Shown here piece by piece: positions 26,801-39,316 of a DNA stretch of 64,000 nt. Source of the stretch: Desulfovibrio sp. (GTDB lineage: Bacteria; Desulfobacterota; Desulfovibrionia; Desulfovibrionales; Desulfovibrionaceae). Position numbers and translations under genes: made by a program. The DNA lies in the NCBI RefSeq assembly GCF_019422935.1, contig NZ_JAHZCJ010000006.1:62001-126000 (forward strand), in the 5' to 3' direction. Every line of letters starts with the position of its first letter. The stretch's first letter is position 1. The notes beneath the pieces are model-generated. The model saw only the letters and a list, made by a program, of their open reading frames with translations. It searched no databases and had not been told where the DNA came from.

Positions 26801-27995
26801 GGGCAAGCAGATCGCCGCCGCAGTGCCGGGCAAAAAGAAGGGCGAAGTGCTGGCCGAAGTGGGCGCAGCCCTGACCGAAGACGTGCTTGAGCAGATCCCC
26901 GTGAAGAAACTCGCGGGCCTCTTCAAGAGCAAGGAAGTCAACGACGCAGTGGCCGATGTGCTCAAGTCTTACGACCAGCAGGTTGAATACCTGAAGGCCA
27001 TTTACGACTCCAAGCGCGAAAAGGTTACGGAAGGCGATGATCTGCCCCCTGGCGTCATCAAGATGGTCAAGGTGCACATCGCCATCAAGCGTAAGCTCTC
27101 TGTGGGCGATAAAATGGCTGGCCGCCACGGTAACAAGGGTGTTGTTTCCTGCATTCTGCCGGAAGAAGACATGCCCTTCTTTGCCGACGGTCGCCCCGTG
27201 GACATCGTGTTGAACCCCCTGGGCGTGCCTTCACGTATGAACATCGGGCAGATCATGGAAACCCACCTTGGGTGGGGCGCCAAGGAGCTGGGTCGGCAGC
27301 TGGCCGAACTGGTTGACTCCGGCGCGGCCATGCAGGTTGTGCGCGAAGAACTGAAGGGCGTTTACAATTCGCCTGAAATCAGCGCCCTGGTGGACAGCAT
27401 GAGCGATGAGGAATTCAAGGCCTCCGCCCTCAAGCTGCGCAACGGTATTGTCACCAAGACCCCGGTGTTCGACGGCGCGACCGAAGAAGAAATCTGGGGC
27501 TGGATGGACAAGGCTGGTCTTGCCAACGACGGCAAAACCACCCTGTACGATGGCCGCACGGGTGTTCCCTTCAAGAACCGCGTGACCACGGGCGTCATGT
27601 ACATGCTCAAACTGCACCACCTGGTTGACGAAAAAATCCATGCCCGTTCCACTGGCCCCTACTCGCTGGTGACGCAGCAGCCCCTCGGCGGTAAAGCCCA
27701 GTTCGGTGGTCAGCGTCTTGGTGAAATGGAAGTGTGGGCTCTGGAAGCATACGGCGCGGCCTATCTGCTGCAGGAATTCCTTACGGTCAAGTCGGACGAC
27801 GTGACCGGGCGCGTGAAGATGTACGAGAAGATCGTCAAGGGCGACAACTTCCTTGAAGCCGGTCTGCCCGAATCCTTCAACGTGTTGGTGAAGGAACTCA
27901 TGAGCCTTGGCCTCAACGTGACCCTGCACCAGGAAGAAGGTAAGAAAAAGCCCAAACGCGTGGGCTATATGAAAGAACGCGAGGAAGAGGCATAA
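23859..27995 (+). CDS. rpoB: DNA-directed RNA polymerase beta subunit
   Basis: The catalytic beta subunit, 1378 aa, a normal length for proteobacteria. The rifampicin region (from about residue 508) reads [21 protein letters not shown], with the equivalents of D516, H526 and S531 intact, differing from E. coli at two neighbouring positions. Conserved blocks [38 protein letters not shown] and [11 protein letters not shown] are all present, and the C-terminus has [28 protein letters not shown] 23859 follows TTGAGG. rpoC follows after 118 bases; ribosomal genes are absent upstream, which is unusual. Confidence 0.98.
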   Translation: MGQLTKQFGKIKVSLPIPHLLNLQIDSYQKFLQEGVSDADRSPEEGLEGVFHTVFPIEDFNKTASLEFVSYEVGEPKYDQAECISKGLTYEAPMRIKVRLVVYDTDEASGNRTIRDIKEQDIYFGTLPLMTEKGTFIINGTERVIVNQLQRSPGIIFEHDGGKTHTSRKVLYSCRIIPMRGSWLDFDFDHKDILYVRIDRRRKMPATILFKAMGMSKEQILEYFYSQEHYRIESASNLFWEVRKDLYRKDNAYADIIDAQGNVIVKAGKPITKRSWRLICEAGIEAIEVRPDTLDAMFLALDVADPKTGEVLAEAADEITAGLLDRFREAGITRIAVLHTKGTDTSSSIRDTLVQDRIPDQQKAQEEIYRRLRPSSPPTPEIAASFFDNLFRNGDYYDLSPVGRYKLNQRLSLDEADDLRTLTDHDILTAIKVLVQLKDSHGPADDIDHLGNRRVRLVGELVENQYRIGLVRMERAIKERMSLQEISTLMPHDLINPKPVAAVLKEFFGTSQLSQFMDQTNSLSEVTHKRRLSALGPGGLTRERAGFEVRDVHTSHYGRICPIETPEGPNIGLIVSLTTFAKVNDYGFIETPYRVVRDARVTNDVVHLDASREGGQVVAQANARTDADGNLLDEYVTVRVKGEVEMNPREEVTLMDISPSQMVSISAALIPFLEHDDANRALMGSNMQRQAVPLLRAEKPLVGTGMEVDVARDSGACIVAPAPGKVEYVDADRLIVSYEGDVFPKQGGVRAYDLLKFHKSNQNSCFGQKPTCYPGMPVKKGQILADGPGIDEGELALGKNLVVAFMPWCGYNYEDSILISERTVREDTFTSIHIEEFEVVARDTKLGPEEITRDIPNVSEEMLRNLDESGIIRIGAAVKPDDILVGKITPKGETQLTPEEKLLRAIFGEKARDVKNTSLKVPPGVEGTIIDVKVFNRRSGEKDDRTLAIESHDTSVLDQKESDHLRALSDRTRVQIAPHVLGKQIAAAVPGKKKGEVLAEVGAALTEDVLEQIPVKKLAGLFKSKEVNDAVADVLKSYDQQVEYLKAIYDSKREKVTEGDDLPPGVIKMVKVHIAIKRKLSVGDKMAGRHGNKGVVSCILPEEDMPFFADGRPVDIVLNPLGVPSRMNIGQIMETHLGWGAKELGRQLAELVDSGAAMQVVREELKGVYNSPEISALVDSMSDEEFKASALKLRNGIVTKTPVFDGATEEEIWGWMDKAGLANDGKTTLYDGRTGVPFKNRVTTGVMYMLKLHHLVDEKIHARSTGPYSLVTQQPLGGKAQFGGQRLGEMEVWALEAYGAAYLLQEFLTVKSDDVTGRVKMYEKIVKGDNFLEAGLPESFNVLVKELMSLGLNVTLHQEEGKKKPKRVGYMKEREEEA

Positions 27996-28027
27996 CAGCC
28001 CCTTTCTGCGGCCCCGGAAACGCGTTG

Positions 28028-28064
28028 CGTTGGCCGTGAGCGGTTATGCCTCTCACGGCCAACG
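28028..28064 (+). other. Perfect hairpin between rpoB and rpoC
   Basis: CGTTGGCCGTGAG (28028-28040) and CTCACGGCCAACG (28052-28064) are exact inverted repeats of 13 bases around an 11-base loop. There is no T tract, so it is not a standard terminator; an RNase processing site or mRNA stabiliser are possibilities. Confidence 0.7.
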
Positions 28065-28113
28065 ACAGCATGGCTAACGATTTCAACGAGCTTTTTACAA
28101 AGCAAGGTATACT

Positions 28114-32283
<4,170 letters not shown>

Positions 32284-32322
32284 GCAGACGGAATAAACCG
32301 GGCCAAGGCCTGGAGACGTAAA

Positions 32323-32354
32323 GCCCCCTTCGGAAGCAAACTTCCGAAGGGGGC
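32323..32354 (+). terminator. Hairpin downstream of rpoC
   Basis: GCCCCCTTCGGAAG and CTTCCGAAGGGGGC form a perfect 14-pair stem with a CAAA loop 39 bases after the rpoC stop. The following ATTACGTTTG has few T residues, so termination may be partial. Confidence 0.65.
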
Positions 32355-33011
32355 ATTACGTTTGCGAATGGGGGCCTGCGGGGCATCAATTATACACCCT
32401 GGCCTTTTCTCGGCCTGTTTGCGGTCTGTTGCCCCCTGCTCCCTCCACGGCGAGACAGGGCACCCACTGCATGGCCCTCATGCCGCAGTAAGCTTCACTA
32501 TTTCCAAAATCCTGCTGCCACATATTTCTGCCGCATCAGTTGCCCCCCGCTTCAGGGCCAGCGCATCAGCCAGGGCCTCCTTACGGCCCACACTGCCCCA
32601 GGAAGAGCCCAATCTGCTTCACAGAAAGTATCATCCATATTTCCCACACATACGCCTACCCTCTGCACAGCGCAAGTTTCCTACAAGCATGCGGTGTACT
32701 GGTTATCAAGACGCTAACCTGGCATTTACGCAGCGAATTTATGAAGTTTGTATACACAAACACCATTACTTATAGAAACAATAAGCAATCATTTAACTAC
32801 GTTTATACGCAAATCATATGCACTTCTTCATGAAAATATTTTTTAAAACATTAACTGTATTATTTTACTATGCTATGACTGTGTTTATTACAATATCAAT
32901 ACATTAGCTTTTGCGACGATTGTACAATTTTTCTCATTCAAGATAGATTGTTAATCCTTTCAATGCTTGAGCTTAACTTGAAGTTTTTTGCATAAAAAAA
33001 TCCATACCTCG

Positions 33012-33041
33012 TTGACACAGTATATTTAATATGAGAATAGT
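33012..33041 (+). promoter_or_regulatory. Candidate promoter of the triheme cytochrome/Hmc-like operon
   Basis: TTGACA (33012-33017) is a perfect -35; AATAGT (33036-33041) at 18-base spacing matches four of six -10 positions. It lies in strongly AT-rich DNA about 100 bases before the first gene. Confidence 0.45.
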
Positions 33042-33142
33042 TTTGTACGGATTAATTACATCAAGTTTTTTATTAATTAATTGCTCTTTTTAACCGCCTC
33101 ATATAAACTGGGGCGCGACTGCGGAAGACGCAGGGGGTTGTT

Positions 33143-33427
33143 ATGTCAGCTTTGTCAGAACGCGATTATCTGGCCGATGAAATTTGCGAACTGTTCACCA
33201 AGCTCACAGGCGATGCGTATGCCGAAGACATGGCACGTGCGCGCAAGCTGGCCGAAGGGGGAAACCCTCACGATCACTGGCTGCACACCACCAGGCTTGA
33301 CTACGAATCGCGCCTCTTCATGTACATGGCGGCGGCTTTTGCCATGCGCTGCATGAAGGGCGAACCCTACAAGTGCGCCGTCTTCATGCGCAGCGCGGCC
33401 GAGGCCCTTAGCCAGCCCCAGGACTAG
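33143..33427 (+). CDS. Hypothetical protein, 94 aa, first gene of the redox cluster
   Basis: I do not recognise this small soluble protein. It is mostly helical in appearance, acidic at the N-terminus (SERDYLADEICELFTKLTGD), with the histidine-containing NPHDHWLHTTRLDYESRLFM in the middle and a Cys in each of two later helices. There is no signal peptide, so it should be cytoplasmic. AGGGGG precedes the ATG. It is transcribed with the triheme cytochrome gene 117 bases downstream, suggesting a regulatory or assembly role for the complex; that is an inference from position only. Confidence 0.65.
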   Translation: MSALSERDYLADEICELFTKLTGDAYAEDMARARKLAEGGNPHDHWLHTTRLDYESRLFMYMAAAFAMRCMKGEPYKCAVFMRSAAEALSQPQD

Positions 33428-33442
33428 GCGAATGTCGACAAC

Positions 33443-33475
33443 GGGAAATCCCGACGCATGTGCGCGGGATTTCCC
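33443..33475 (+). other. Hairpin between the 94-aa gene and the cytochrome gene
   Basis: GGGAAATCCCG (33443-33453) and CGGGATTTCCC (33465-33475) form a perfect 11-pair stem without a T tract. It may stabilise or separate the two halves of the transcript. Confidence 0.6.
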
Positions 33476-33544
33476 CAATTGTGCCCGGCACAATTCAGGC
33501 CGGGGAAACACCATCTGGATTTTGTCAGGAAGCAAGGATCCATC

Positions 33545-33952
33545 ATGCGGGAAAAACTTATCAGATTCAGAACCACTCTCCCCTGCCTGTTATTATTGAT
33601 CTGCGGCCTGGCGGCATTGCCCGGCGCGGCGTTAGGAAACGAGCTTGTGCCCGTTACTACGCCCGCCGTGAGCAAGCCAGAGATGCCCAAGGTCTTTTTT
33701 CCCCATGACAAGCATGTGGATGCAGTGGAGGCCATGAACGGCGACTGTTCAACCTGCCACAACATGACAGATGCAGGCATGTCTGAAACCCTCAAGGACG
33801 TAACATCGGTTCCGGCGAAAAAGCAGGTTACCTACATGCACACCGCCTGTACCGATTGCCACGTCAAAGCTGGCAAGGGCCCGCGTCTTGTGGACTGCCG
33901 AGTCTGCCACAGCGAACGCACCGCATCTGAGTTTGCCGGCAAGAAGAAATAG
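33545..33952 (+). CDS. Periplasmic triheme cytochrome c (class III-like)
   Basis: A 135-aa precursor with a signal peptide (about residues 1-31, ending AALG) and three CXXCH haem sites: CSTCH (68-72), CTDCH (102-106) and CRVCH (118-122). FFPHDKH (51-57) and the histidine before the second haem would give distal axial ligands, the usual cytochrome c3/c7 design. Tetrahaem c3 proteins have a fourth site, which is missing here. It is followed by genes for an HmcE-like cytochrome b and an HmcF-like Fe-S protein, so it should be the periplasmic entry or exit point of that complex. ATG 33545 is chosen because the signal peptide starts there. Confidence 0.85.
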   Translation: MREKLIRFRTTLPCLLLLICGLAALPGAALGNELVPVTTPAVSKPEMPKVFFPHDKHVDAVEAMNGDCSTCHNMTDAGMSETLKDVTSVPAKKQVTYMHTACTDCHVKAGKGPRLVDCRVCHSERTASEFAGKKK

Positions 33953-33999
33953 CCAGTAGGCTCAAGGTACACCGAAGAATACGTTAGGAGGCAGATCAG

Positions 34000-34680
34000 A
34001 TGCTGGATTTCATTACAGGACCACTTTTCATTATTTCAATTGCCGTATTTGTCGTCGGCCTGCTTGTACGCGCAGTTTTGTACGTGCGTGGCCTGGATGC
34101 ACGCCTTGAACGCGTGGCATACAGCTATCATACCGAGCGCTCCATCCCCGGCGCGCTTGCTTCCATCTTCAAATGGCTCATCCCTGGCGGCACCAGCGGC
34201 TGGCGCGCCCAGCCGGTTGCGACCATTCTTTTCTTTCTTTTGCATTTCGGCGCTGTGCTTATACCGCTGTTTCTTCTTGGGCACACGGTTCTGCTTGAAA
34301 CCTATGTGGGCATAAGCCTGCCGTCGCTTCCGGGCGGCGTTGCCGATGTGCTTGCAATCATGGCCCTTTCCGGCATTGTTCTGCTTGCCTTGCGGCGTCT
34401 TTCCTCACCGGCGCTCAGGCAGCTCAACAGCGGTCAGGATTGGCTTATTCTGCTTTTGACCTTTCTGCCCTTTGCCACGGGTCTTATGGCGCGCCTTGAC
34501 GGTGGAGCCTACCAGACGTGGATGATAGCCCATGTGCTCAGCGGCGAACTGTTTCTTCTGCTGGCCCCCTTCACCAAGCTTTCGCACATTGTCCTCTTCT
34601 TTATGTCCCGTGCGCAGATCGGCATGGACTTTGCCATTAAAAGAGGCGGCGCAACACGCGGCGGCGCTTTCCCCTGGTAA
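34000..34680 (+). CDS. HmcE-like membrane cytochrome b (NarI family)
   Basis: A 226-aa membrane protein, the same length as HmcE as I recall it from D. vulgaris. Five hydrophobic spans are visible (about 5-27, 63-90, 100-128, 140-160 and 175-205). Histidines in or next to the spans (FFLLHFGAV, MIAHVLSGE, KLSHIVLF) are candidate haem b ligands, as in NarI-type subunits. It should carry electrons across the membrane between the triheme cytochrome and the HmcF-like protein. AGGAGG is placed correctly before the ATG, 47 bases after the cytochrome gene. Confidence 0.82.
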   Translation: MLDFITGPLFIISIAVFVVGLLVRAVLYVRGLDARLERVAYSYHTERSIPGALASIFKWLIPGGTSGWRAQPVATILFFLLHFGAVLIPLFLLGHTVLLETYVGISLPSLPGGVADVLAIMALSGIVLLALRRLSSPALRQLNSGQDWLILLLTFLPFATGLMARLDGGAYQTWMIAHVLSGELFLLLAPFTKLSHIVLFFMSRAQIGMDFAIKRGGATRGGAFPW

Positions 34681-34722
34681 TCGGGGCAAACGAATTATCT
34701 TTTCGCCTGAAAGGAGCGAACC

Positions 34723-36108
34723 ATGTCCGAATTGCTGTGCACCCCAACCCCCGTCACCACCAAGGAAGGCATCCTTGATCTGCTGAAGGACAAGGGCGGG
34801 GCGCAATACTATGCCCAGATGAAGGAAATGAAGGTCGATCAGGAAGCCCTGGCCCGCGACCTTGAGCAAACCTGCAAATCGCGCACCCGTACATGGCTCA
34901 GCGTCTGTGCGCACTGCGCCATGTGTGCGGACAGCTGCTTTTTCTACCGCACCAACAACAACGATCCCACGCAGATTCCCTCGTACAAGATTCAGGCGAC
35001 GCTGGGCGAACTGCTGCGCCGTAAAGGCAAGGTTGACGCCGAGTTCATGATCAAATGCATGGACGCTGCCTGGGGCAAGTGCACCTGCTGCAACCGCTGC
35101 GCCGTTTACTGCCCGCATGGCATTGATACGGGCGTTATGTTCAGCTATCTGCGCGGCATCCTTTTCAAGCACGGCTTCATCCCGTGGGAAATGAAAATCG
35201 GCTCCGGCATGCACCGCGTTTACGGGGCGCAAATGGACGTGACCGAAGAAGACTGGGTTGAAACCTGCGAATGGATGGTCGAAGAACAACAGGATGAATG
35301 GCCCGATCTGGAAATTCCTGTTGAAAAAGAAAATGCGGACGTCATGTACATTCTTAACGCCCGCGAAGTGAAACATTATCCTGAAGACATCGCTCAGGCC
35401 GCCATTCTCTTTCACGTGACGGACACCAACTGGACAGTGCCGCGCGAGGGATGGGAGAACACATCTCTCACCATGTTCGCTGGCGACTGGGAAGGCTGCG
35501 CGCAGAACGTCAAGCGCATCTACGCCGCCATTGAGCGCATCAAGCCCAAGGTGGTTGTGGGCACGGAATGCGGCCACGCCCACCGTGCCACAGTTGTTGA
35601 AGGCCCATACTGGGCCGGACGCGAAAGCGGTGATCCGCCGGTGCGCTTCATGCACTATGTGGAATGGGTTGCGGAGATGCTGCGCACAGGCAAGATCAAG
35701 ATTGATCCTGCCAAAAAGCTCAAAATGCCATGCACCCTTCAGGATTCGTGCAACTATGTGCGCAGCCACGGGCTTGGCAAGGCCACGCGCGAAATCATGA
35801 GCTACATTGCGGAAGATTTTCGCGAAATGGACCCCAAGGGCGACCACAACTTCTGCTGCGGTGGCGGCGGCGGCCTTAACGGCATCGGCCTGTACCGCAA
35901 AGAACGCAATGTGGGCCTGAAAAACAAGCTGGACCAGATCAAGGCAACCGGCGCGGAACTGGTCATAAGCCCCTGCCACAACTGCTGGGACGCCATCCGC
36001 GACATGATGGAAGTCTACGAGGAACACAACATCAAGTGGTCGTTCCTCAAGCCGCTGCTGGTTGATATGATGATTATCCCTGATCACATCAACCACAACG
36101 AAGTATAA
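34723..36108 (+). CDS. HmcF-like Fe-S protein with CCG domain (HdrD family)
   Basis: A 461-aa cytoplasmic-side subunit related to HdrD, DsrK and HmcF. Two [4Fe-4S] motifs are present: C62, C65, C68, C72 and C120, C123, C126, C130 followed by Pro. The C-terminal half has a CCG domain with C343, the C378-C379 pair in FCCGGGGG, and CHNC (418-421), the pattern that binds the special [4Fe-4S] cluster of heterodisulfide reductases. It probably reduces a cytoplasmic disulfide or thiol partner, or receives electrons from it. GAAAGGAG precedes the ATG 42 bases after the HmcE-like gene. Confidence 0.85.
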   Translation: MSELLCTPTPVTTKEGILDLLKDKGGAQYYAQMKEMKVDQEALARDLEQTCKSRTRTWLSVCAHCAMCADSCFFYRTNNNDPTQIPSYKIQATLGELLRRKGKVDAEFMIKCMDAAWGKCTCCNRCAVYCPHGIDTGVMFSYLRGILFKHGFIPWEMKIGSGMHRVYGAQMDVTEEDWVETCEWMVEEQQDEWPDLEIPVEKENADVMYILNAREVKHYPEDIAQAAILFHVTDTNWTVPREGWENTSLTMFAGDWEGCAQNVKRIYAAIERIKPKVVVGTECGHAHRATVVEGPYWAGRESGDPPVRFMHYVEWVAEMLRTGKIKIDPAKKLKMPCTLQDSCNYVRSHGLGKATREIMSYIAEDFREMDPKGDHNFCCGGGGGLNGIGLYRKERNVGLKNKLDQIKATGAELVISPCHNCWDAIRDMMEVYEEHNIKWSFLKPLLVDMMIIPDHINHNEV

Positions 36109-36139
36109 AAAGATGGGCCGTCTGTGTGGCAGACGGCCC
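36106..36139 (-). terminator. Hairpin terminator between the Hmc-like operon and rrf genes
   Basis: GGGCCGTCTG (36115-36124) and CAGACGGCCC (36130-36139) form a perfect stem. On the minus strand it is followed by ATCTTTTT, so it suits the rrf2-rrf1 transcript; it can also trim the plus-strand operon. A second hairpin (CGGTCGGG/CCCGACCG) lies at 36244-36271. Confidence 0.7.
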
Positions 36140-36295
36140 AACAAAACAAGGGTTCCTCAAAAGAACCTGAAAAAACTCGCCGTCTGCCGCGCCAGCATTT
36201 GTCCTTTTGCCTGACGCGGATAACGGAGCGAACCACAGCCCTGGCGGTCGGGTACTATCCCAGCCCGACCGTCAGGCGAGTATCAAACAAGAGCG

Positions 36296-36649
36296 CTATG
36301 CCATTGCGGCGCTGACGGTAGAAAGCAGCACTTCGCTTGAACAGTTTTTTGAAAGAACGGGAATCCCCGTTCCAAAGCATACAGGCCGGGGCCCAACAGA
36401 TGTGCACACCACCGCCGGAAGCGATCTGGTGCTCGCATCGCGGCGCAAACGACTGTACATGATGGTGCCGGATGTTCCCTCCAGCTCCACATCAAAAACA
36501 ACGCAGTCGGGCCTGTCGCTGGCAATCTTGGCCAGGCTTTCAGCACAGGTGCTGGCGGTGCTTACCCGGTAATCACACTGCTGAAGGGTTTGAGACAGTC
36601 TGCTTTGGCTTTCGGCATCGCTGTCTACCAAGAGAATATGCTTTTGCAT
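36296..36649 (-). CDS. Single-domain response regulator, Rrf1-like
   Basis: A 117-aa receiver domain without an output domain. The acidic pocket is in LLVDSD, the phosphoacceptor is D53 in VVFDVELEG, the conserved hydroxyl residue lies in VCTSV, and K101 is in VLSKNC. GGAGG is correctly spaced before ATG 36649. In D. vulgaris, rrf1 encodes such a protein next to the hmc operon, and the HmcE/HmcF-like genes here support that reading. The gene overlaps the 3' end of the rrf2-like gene by 77 bases and faces the Hmc-like operon. Confidence 0.78.
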   Translation of the reverse strand: MQKHILLVDSDAESQSRLSQTLQQCDYRVSTASTCAESLAKIASDRPDCVVFDVELEGTSGTIMYSRLRRDASTRSLPAVVCTSVGPRPVCFGTGIPVLSKNCSSEVLLSTVSAAMA

Positions 36650-37121
36650 TGGTGCCTCCGAAGTCGGTCTCCGGCAGAAGCGGAGAAGAGGGTTGCGCCA
36701 CCCTGTGGCGGGTGGCTTGCCGCGGCGCTGAAGCACTACTCTGTCGAACGGAACTGAGAGTCACAGCTTCGAGCGAACTGTTCATGGAACGGGCGACCAT
36801 ATCCCAGGCGTCCAGCGCTGTTTTGCCCCGGGGGGCAACATTGCTGACACCAGGCAGGGAAATGCCGCCTTCAACTGCGATAATTATGTCGGCCAGCGTT
36901 ATCTCATCAGGAGTACGCGCCAGCATGTGGCCTCCGGCAATGCCACGAACGCTTTTGACAATGCCCTCGGACTGAAGCAGCCGCATAATTTTTTGAACAA
37001 ACTTTTCGGATATGCCCGTACAGACCGAAAGTTCGGACGCAGAAGCAGGGATTTCGTCATCTTGTTCAGAAAGGCACAATAACAAGTGCAAAGCATGGCA
37101 GGCCATTGTCGAAATACGCAT
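36573..37121 (-). CDS. Rrf2 family regulator with C-terminal extension
   Basis: A winged-helix repressor of the Rrf2 family, whose founding member controls hmc in D. vulgaris. The 182-aa product has TGISEKFVQKIMRLLQSEGIV as recognition region and SVRGIAGGHMLARTPDEITL as wing, both standard. The region that holds Fe-S cysteines in IscR has none here. The normal domain ends near residue 125; another 57 residues rich in Ser, Pro and Arg (SSVRQSSASAPRQ onward) run over the rrf1-like gene in another frame and look like read-through after loss of an earlier stop. ATG 37121 is favoured over 37127 because AAGGA lies 6 bases before it. Confidence 0.82.
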   Translation of the reverse strand: MRISTMACHALHLLLCLSEQDDEIPASASELSVCTGISEKFVQKIMRLLQSEGIVKSVRGIAGGHMLARTPDEITLADIIIAVEGGISLPGVSNVAPRGKTALDAWDMVARSMNSSLEAVTLSSVRQSSASAPRQATRHRVAQPSSPLLPETDFGGTNAKAYSLGRQRCRKPKQTVSNPSAV

Positions 37122-37170
37122 AGTCATTCCTTATTTTGCAGGAGACAATAACTATCTCTAAACCGTATCT

Positions 37171-37183
37171 GTCTAATTTAGAC
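37171..37183. promoter_or_regulatory. Palindromic operator candidate before the rrf2-like gene
   Basis: GTCTAATTTAGAC is a perfect dyad around a central T, 50 bases upstream of the rrf2-like ATG, flanked by a TTGAGT -35-like element on the minus strand. The position fits autorepression. Confidence 0.45.
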
Positions 37184-37454
37184 TGTTCTACTCAACTTTT
37201 TAGCGCACCATAATAACGGCGTCAAGCGGGTACCAGCCTGCCAAAATGAACGCCATCGCCCAAATTCCGTCATGCTTTCAATGATGTGAATAGTTTCGCA
37301 ACCTTTTGGCGAAGAAAAAAAAATACTGCCCATAGCAAATATAATGTGTTAGATTTTTGCGTCATTAGTCATAGGTAGCCGCAGCATCGGCGCAGAGACG
37401 CCGGCAGTCATGGCAGATGGAAACTATTCAATCTGCACACAAGAGGGGCCCGTA

Positions 37455-37871
37455 ATGAAGCTTTCTGCAAAAACCCGGTATGCCGCCAGAATCCTGCTTT
37501 TTCTGGCAAAAAACGGTCTTGAGAAACCGGTCTCTTCAAGCCAGTTGGCTGCACAAACTGGCATAAGCTCGCAATTCAGCGAACAGATTTTGCGCCAGCT
37601 GCGCCTGGCTGGCATAACGGGCAGCATCCGTGGGGCCAAGGGCGGGCATGTGCTTTTGCGCAAGCCCGAAGAACTCACATTTGGATGCATTGTCAAACTG
37701 ATGGAAGGCGGCATTGAACTGACAAACTGCATGGAAAAGCCCGGCGAATGCGCGCGCTTTGATGGATGCGAGGTCAGAAAAGCATGGGAAAACCTGCAGG
37801 CGACACTTGATGGCGTTTTTGAGTCAATTACCCTGCGCGATCTCATGCATGACCCGCACATTCTTCTGTAG
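37455..37871 (+). CDS. Rrf2/IscR-type regulator with three cysteines
   Basis: A 138-aa winged-helix regulator: KTRYAARILLFLAKNG, TGISSQFSEQILRQLRLAGI and SIRGAKGGHVLLRKPEEL match the Rrf2 family. After the wing, C-X6-C-X5-C (NCMEKPGECARFDGC) resembles the [2Fe-2S] site of IscR (C-X5-C-X5-C), so this protein may sense iron, oxygen or redox state. ATG 37455 is the first Met of the family start MKLSAKTRYA; upstream in-frame codons are not conserved-looking. It is divergent from the cysteine-less rrf2-like gene and sits upstream of the NarI/HdrD-like pair, a plausible target. Confidence 0.85.
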   Translation: MKLSAKTRYAARILLFLAKNGLEKPVSSSQLAAQTGISSQFSEQILRQLRLAGITGSIRGAKGGHVLLRKPEELTFGCIVKLMEGGIELTNCMEKPGECARFDGCEVRKAWENLQATLDGVFESITLRDLMHDPHILL

Positions 37872-38366
37872 GCAGCAAGACTTCAATCGCAGAATCTGTT
37901 TATACAAGCATACCACTTGACACACAAAGGTCGGCCTACGCCGACCTTTTTTATTATCTCAATATAACTGATAAATTTTATCATACTAAAAAAGTATATA
38001 ATTTTTCATCCCAAGCTTGTTAAAAAAAATTTTAGTTTGCTTGAAAAATTTTTTTTATAGGTGTAATCTACTTGATTTAGTTAAATAAAATTAGGTTAAT
38101 CCAGATTAAGTTTACTGTATTGTTTCCATCTGACATCTTTGCATTTTTTGTAATTTTGAGTATCAGGGGGGTCACCGTACACCTTGACTATGTCGACTAT
38201 TGTGATCAATTCCTAATTACAACGGTCAGATTTGACTCAGGCGTCGGCCCATTAAAAGGAGAGGTTGCAGGCAGGCAGACGCATGCCGGGCTTGAAAGCG
38301 TGTCGGCTGTGCCGGCCGCAACTAACCCACGATTTAGCGGCATCTTGACCCCACGGGAGTAAACGC
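37872..38366. other. AT-rich gap before the NarI/HdrD-like pair
   Basis: After the terminator the DNA is very AT-rich (37960-38150), including TTTTTTTTATAGGTGTAATC, then becomes GC-balanced near the next gene. A promoter for the following operon should lie here, but I could not choose one: TTGACT at about 38183 has no good -10 partner. No small gene is convincing. Confidence 0.45.
37926..37953 (+). terminator. Terminator after the second Rrf2-family gene
   Basis: AAAGGTCGGC and GCCGACCTTT with a CTAC loop, followed by TTT and ATTATC, a compact intrinsic terminator. Confidence 0.88.
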
Positions 38367-39305
38367 ATGACCACACTTTTTTACATTCTTGGCTATCTGG
38401 CGGTAGCCGGCTTTTTCTGCATGGCCTACCTCAAGATCAAATCGTATCTTGCAGCCAGCCCCCTGCACGTGCGCTGGGAACTGTACCCCGTGCCTCACGA
38501 AGGCTCCAAGACGGTGTACGGCGGCAGCTTTATGGAAGAAAAGGACTGGTGGACCAAGCCTCGTCACATCGCTCACATGGGCGACGTCAAGGCCCTGCTG
38601 ACCGAAGTGCTTTTCCTGCATGCCACCTTTGAACACAACCTCAAGCTTTGGGTGCGCACCTATCCCTTCCATGTGGGCATGTACATGCTCATGGGCGGCA
38701 CCATCGTTGTGCTGTTTGCCGCCATCGCGCAGGTTCTGGGCCTCAATCCCCAGGGCGGCCTGATGATCTTTGTCGGCAATGTTATCAGCGCCTGTGCCCT
38801 GGCTGGCACGCTGTGCATCATTGTGGGCGGCGTCAGCCTTGTTTTGCGCCGTCGCGCCGATGAAGGCCTGCGCCGCTACAGCACCCCCGAGCATTACTTC
38901 AACCTGCTTGTCTTCGTGCTTTTCGGCGTGCTGGGCCTGGCTGCCTGGGCTACCGCTCCTTCCTACTTCGAGCTGGCCCGCACCTTCATGTACAACCTGA
39001 TCACGTTCCACTTTGCCCCGCAGACCAACGTGCTGTTCAGCCTGCACCTGCTGGTGGGCTTCTTCCTGCTGATCTGGATTCCCATGACCCACATGGGCCA
39101 CGTCTTCATGAAGTACTTCACCTACCACGACATCCGCTGGGGTGACGAACCCACCAACTACAGCCCCAAGAACCAGCAGAAGATCATGGACGCCCTGAAG
39201 TTCAACGTCACGTGGTCTGCCGATCATATCAATGGCGATGGCCAGCCCAAGACCTGGGTTGATGTGGCCACCACCAATCCCGCAGCCCCCAAGAAGGAAG
39301 ACTAG
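38367..39305 (+). CDS. NarI-like membrane cytochrome b subunit
   Basis: A 312-aa membrane protein resembling the gamma subunit of nitrate reductase and TmcC-type subunits of sulfate-reducer redox complexes. Five or so hydrophobic spans appear, starting with LFYILGYLAVAGFFCMAYL; histidines in YPFHVGMYML, FSLHLLVGFF and MTHMGHVFM are candidate haem b ligands. The C-terminal 50 residues are hydrophilic and cytoplasmic. CGGGAG precedes the ATG. The Fe-S partner gene begins 11 bases after its stop. It likely exchanges electrons with menaquinol or a periplasmic cytochrome; no cytochrome c gene is adjacent. Confidence 0.82.
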   Translation: MTTLFYILGYLAVAGFFCMAYLKIKSYLAASPLHVRWELYPVPHEGSKTVYGGSFMEEKDWWTKPRHIAHMGDVKALLTEVLFLHATFEHNLKLWVRTYPFHVGMYMLMGGTIVVLFAAIAQVLGLNPQGGLMIFVGNVISACALAGTLCIIVGGVSLVLRRRADEGLRRYSTPEHYFNLLVFVLFGVLGLAAWATAPSYFELARTFMYNLITFHFAPQTNVLFSLHLLVGFFLLIWIPMTHMGHVFMKYFTYHDIRWGDEPTNYSPKNQQKIMDALKFNVTWSADHINGDGQPKTWVDVATTNPAAPKKED

Positions 39306-39316
39306 GGAGTTCCATC

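Larger units (their letters stand above)
32284..33142. other. Long AT-rich gap after rpoC
   Basis: About 860 bases without a credible gene. The first part (32284-32640) is GC-balanced with the rpoC hairpin; from about 32700 to 33100 the DNA becomes very AT-rich, unlike the neighbouring genes, with runs of A and T and TTAATTAA-type repeats near 33070-33085. It ends in the promoter region of the 94-aa/cytochrome genes. No rpsL, rpsG or tuf gene follows rpoC. Confidence 0.55.

Noticed and set aside
32690..32745. Sigma-54 promoter-like TGGCATTTACGCA after rpoC
   Set aside because: Only part of the -24/-12 consensus fits (no TTGC at the right spacing), and it lies 400 bases from the next gene.
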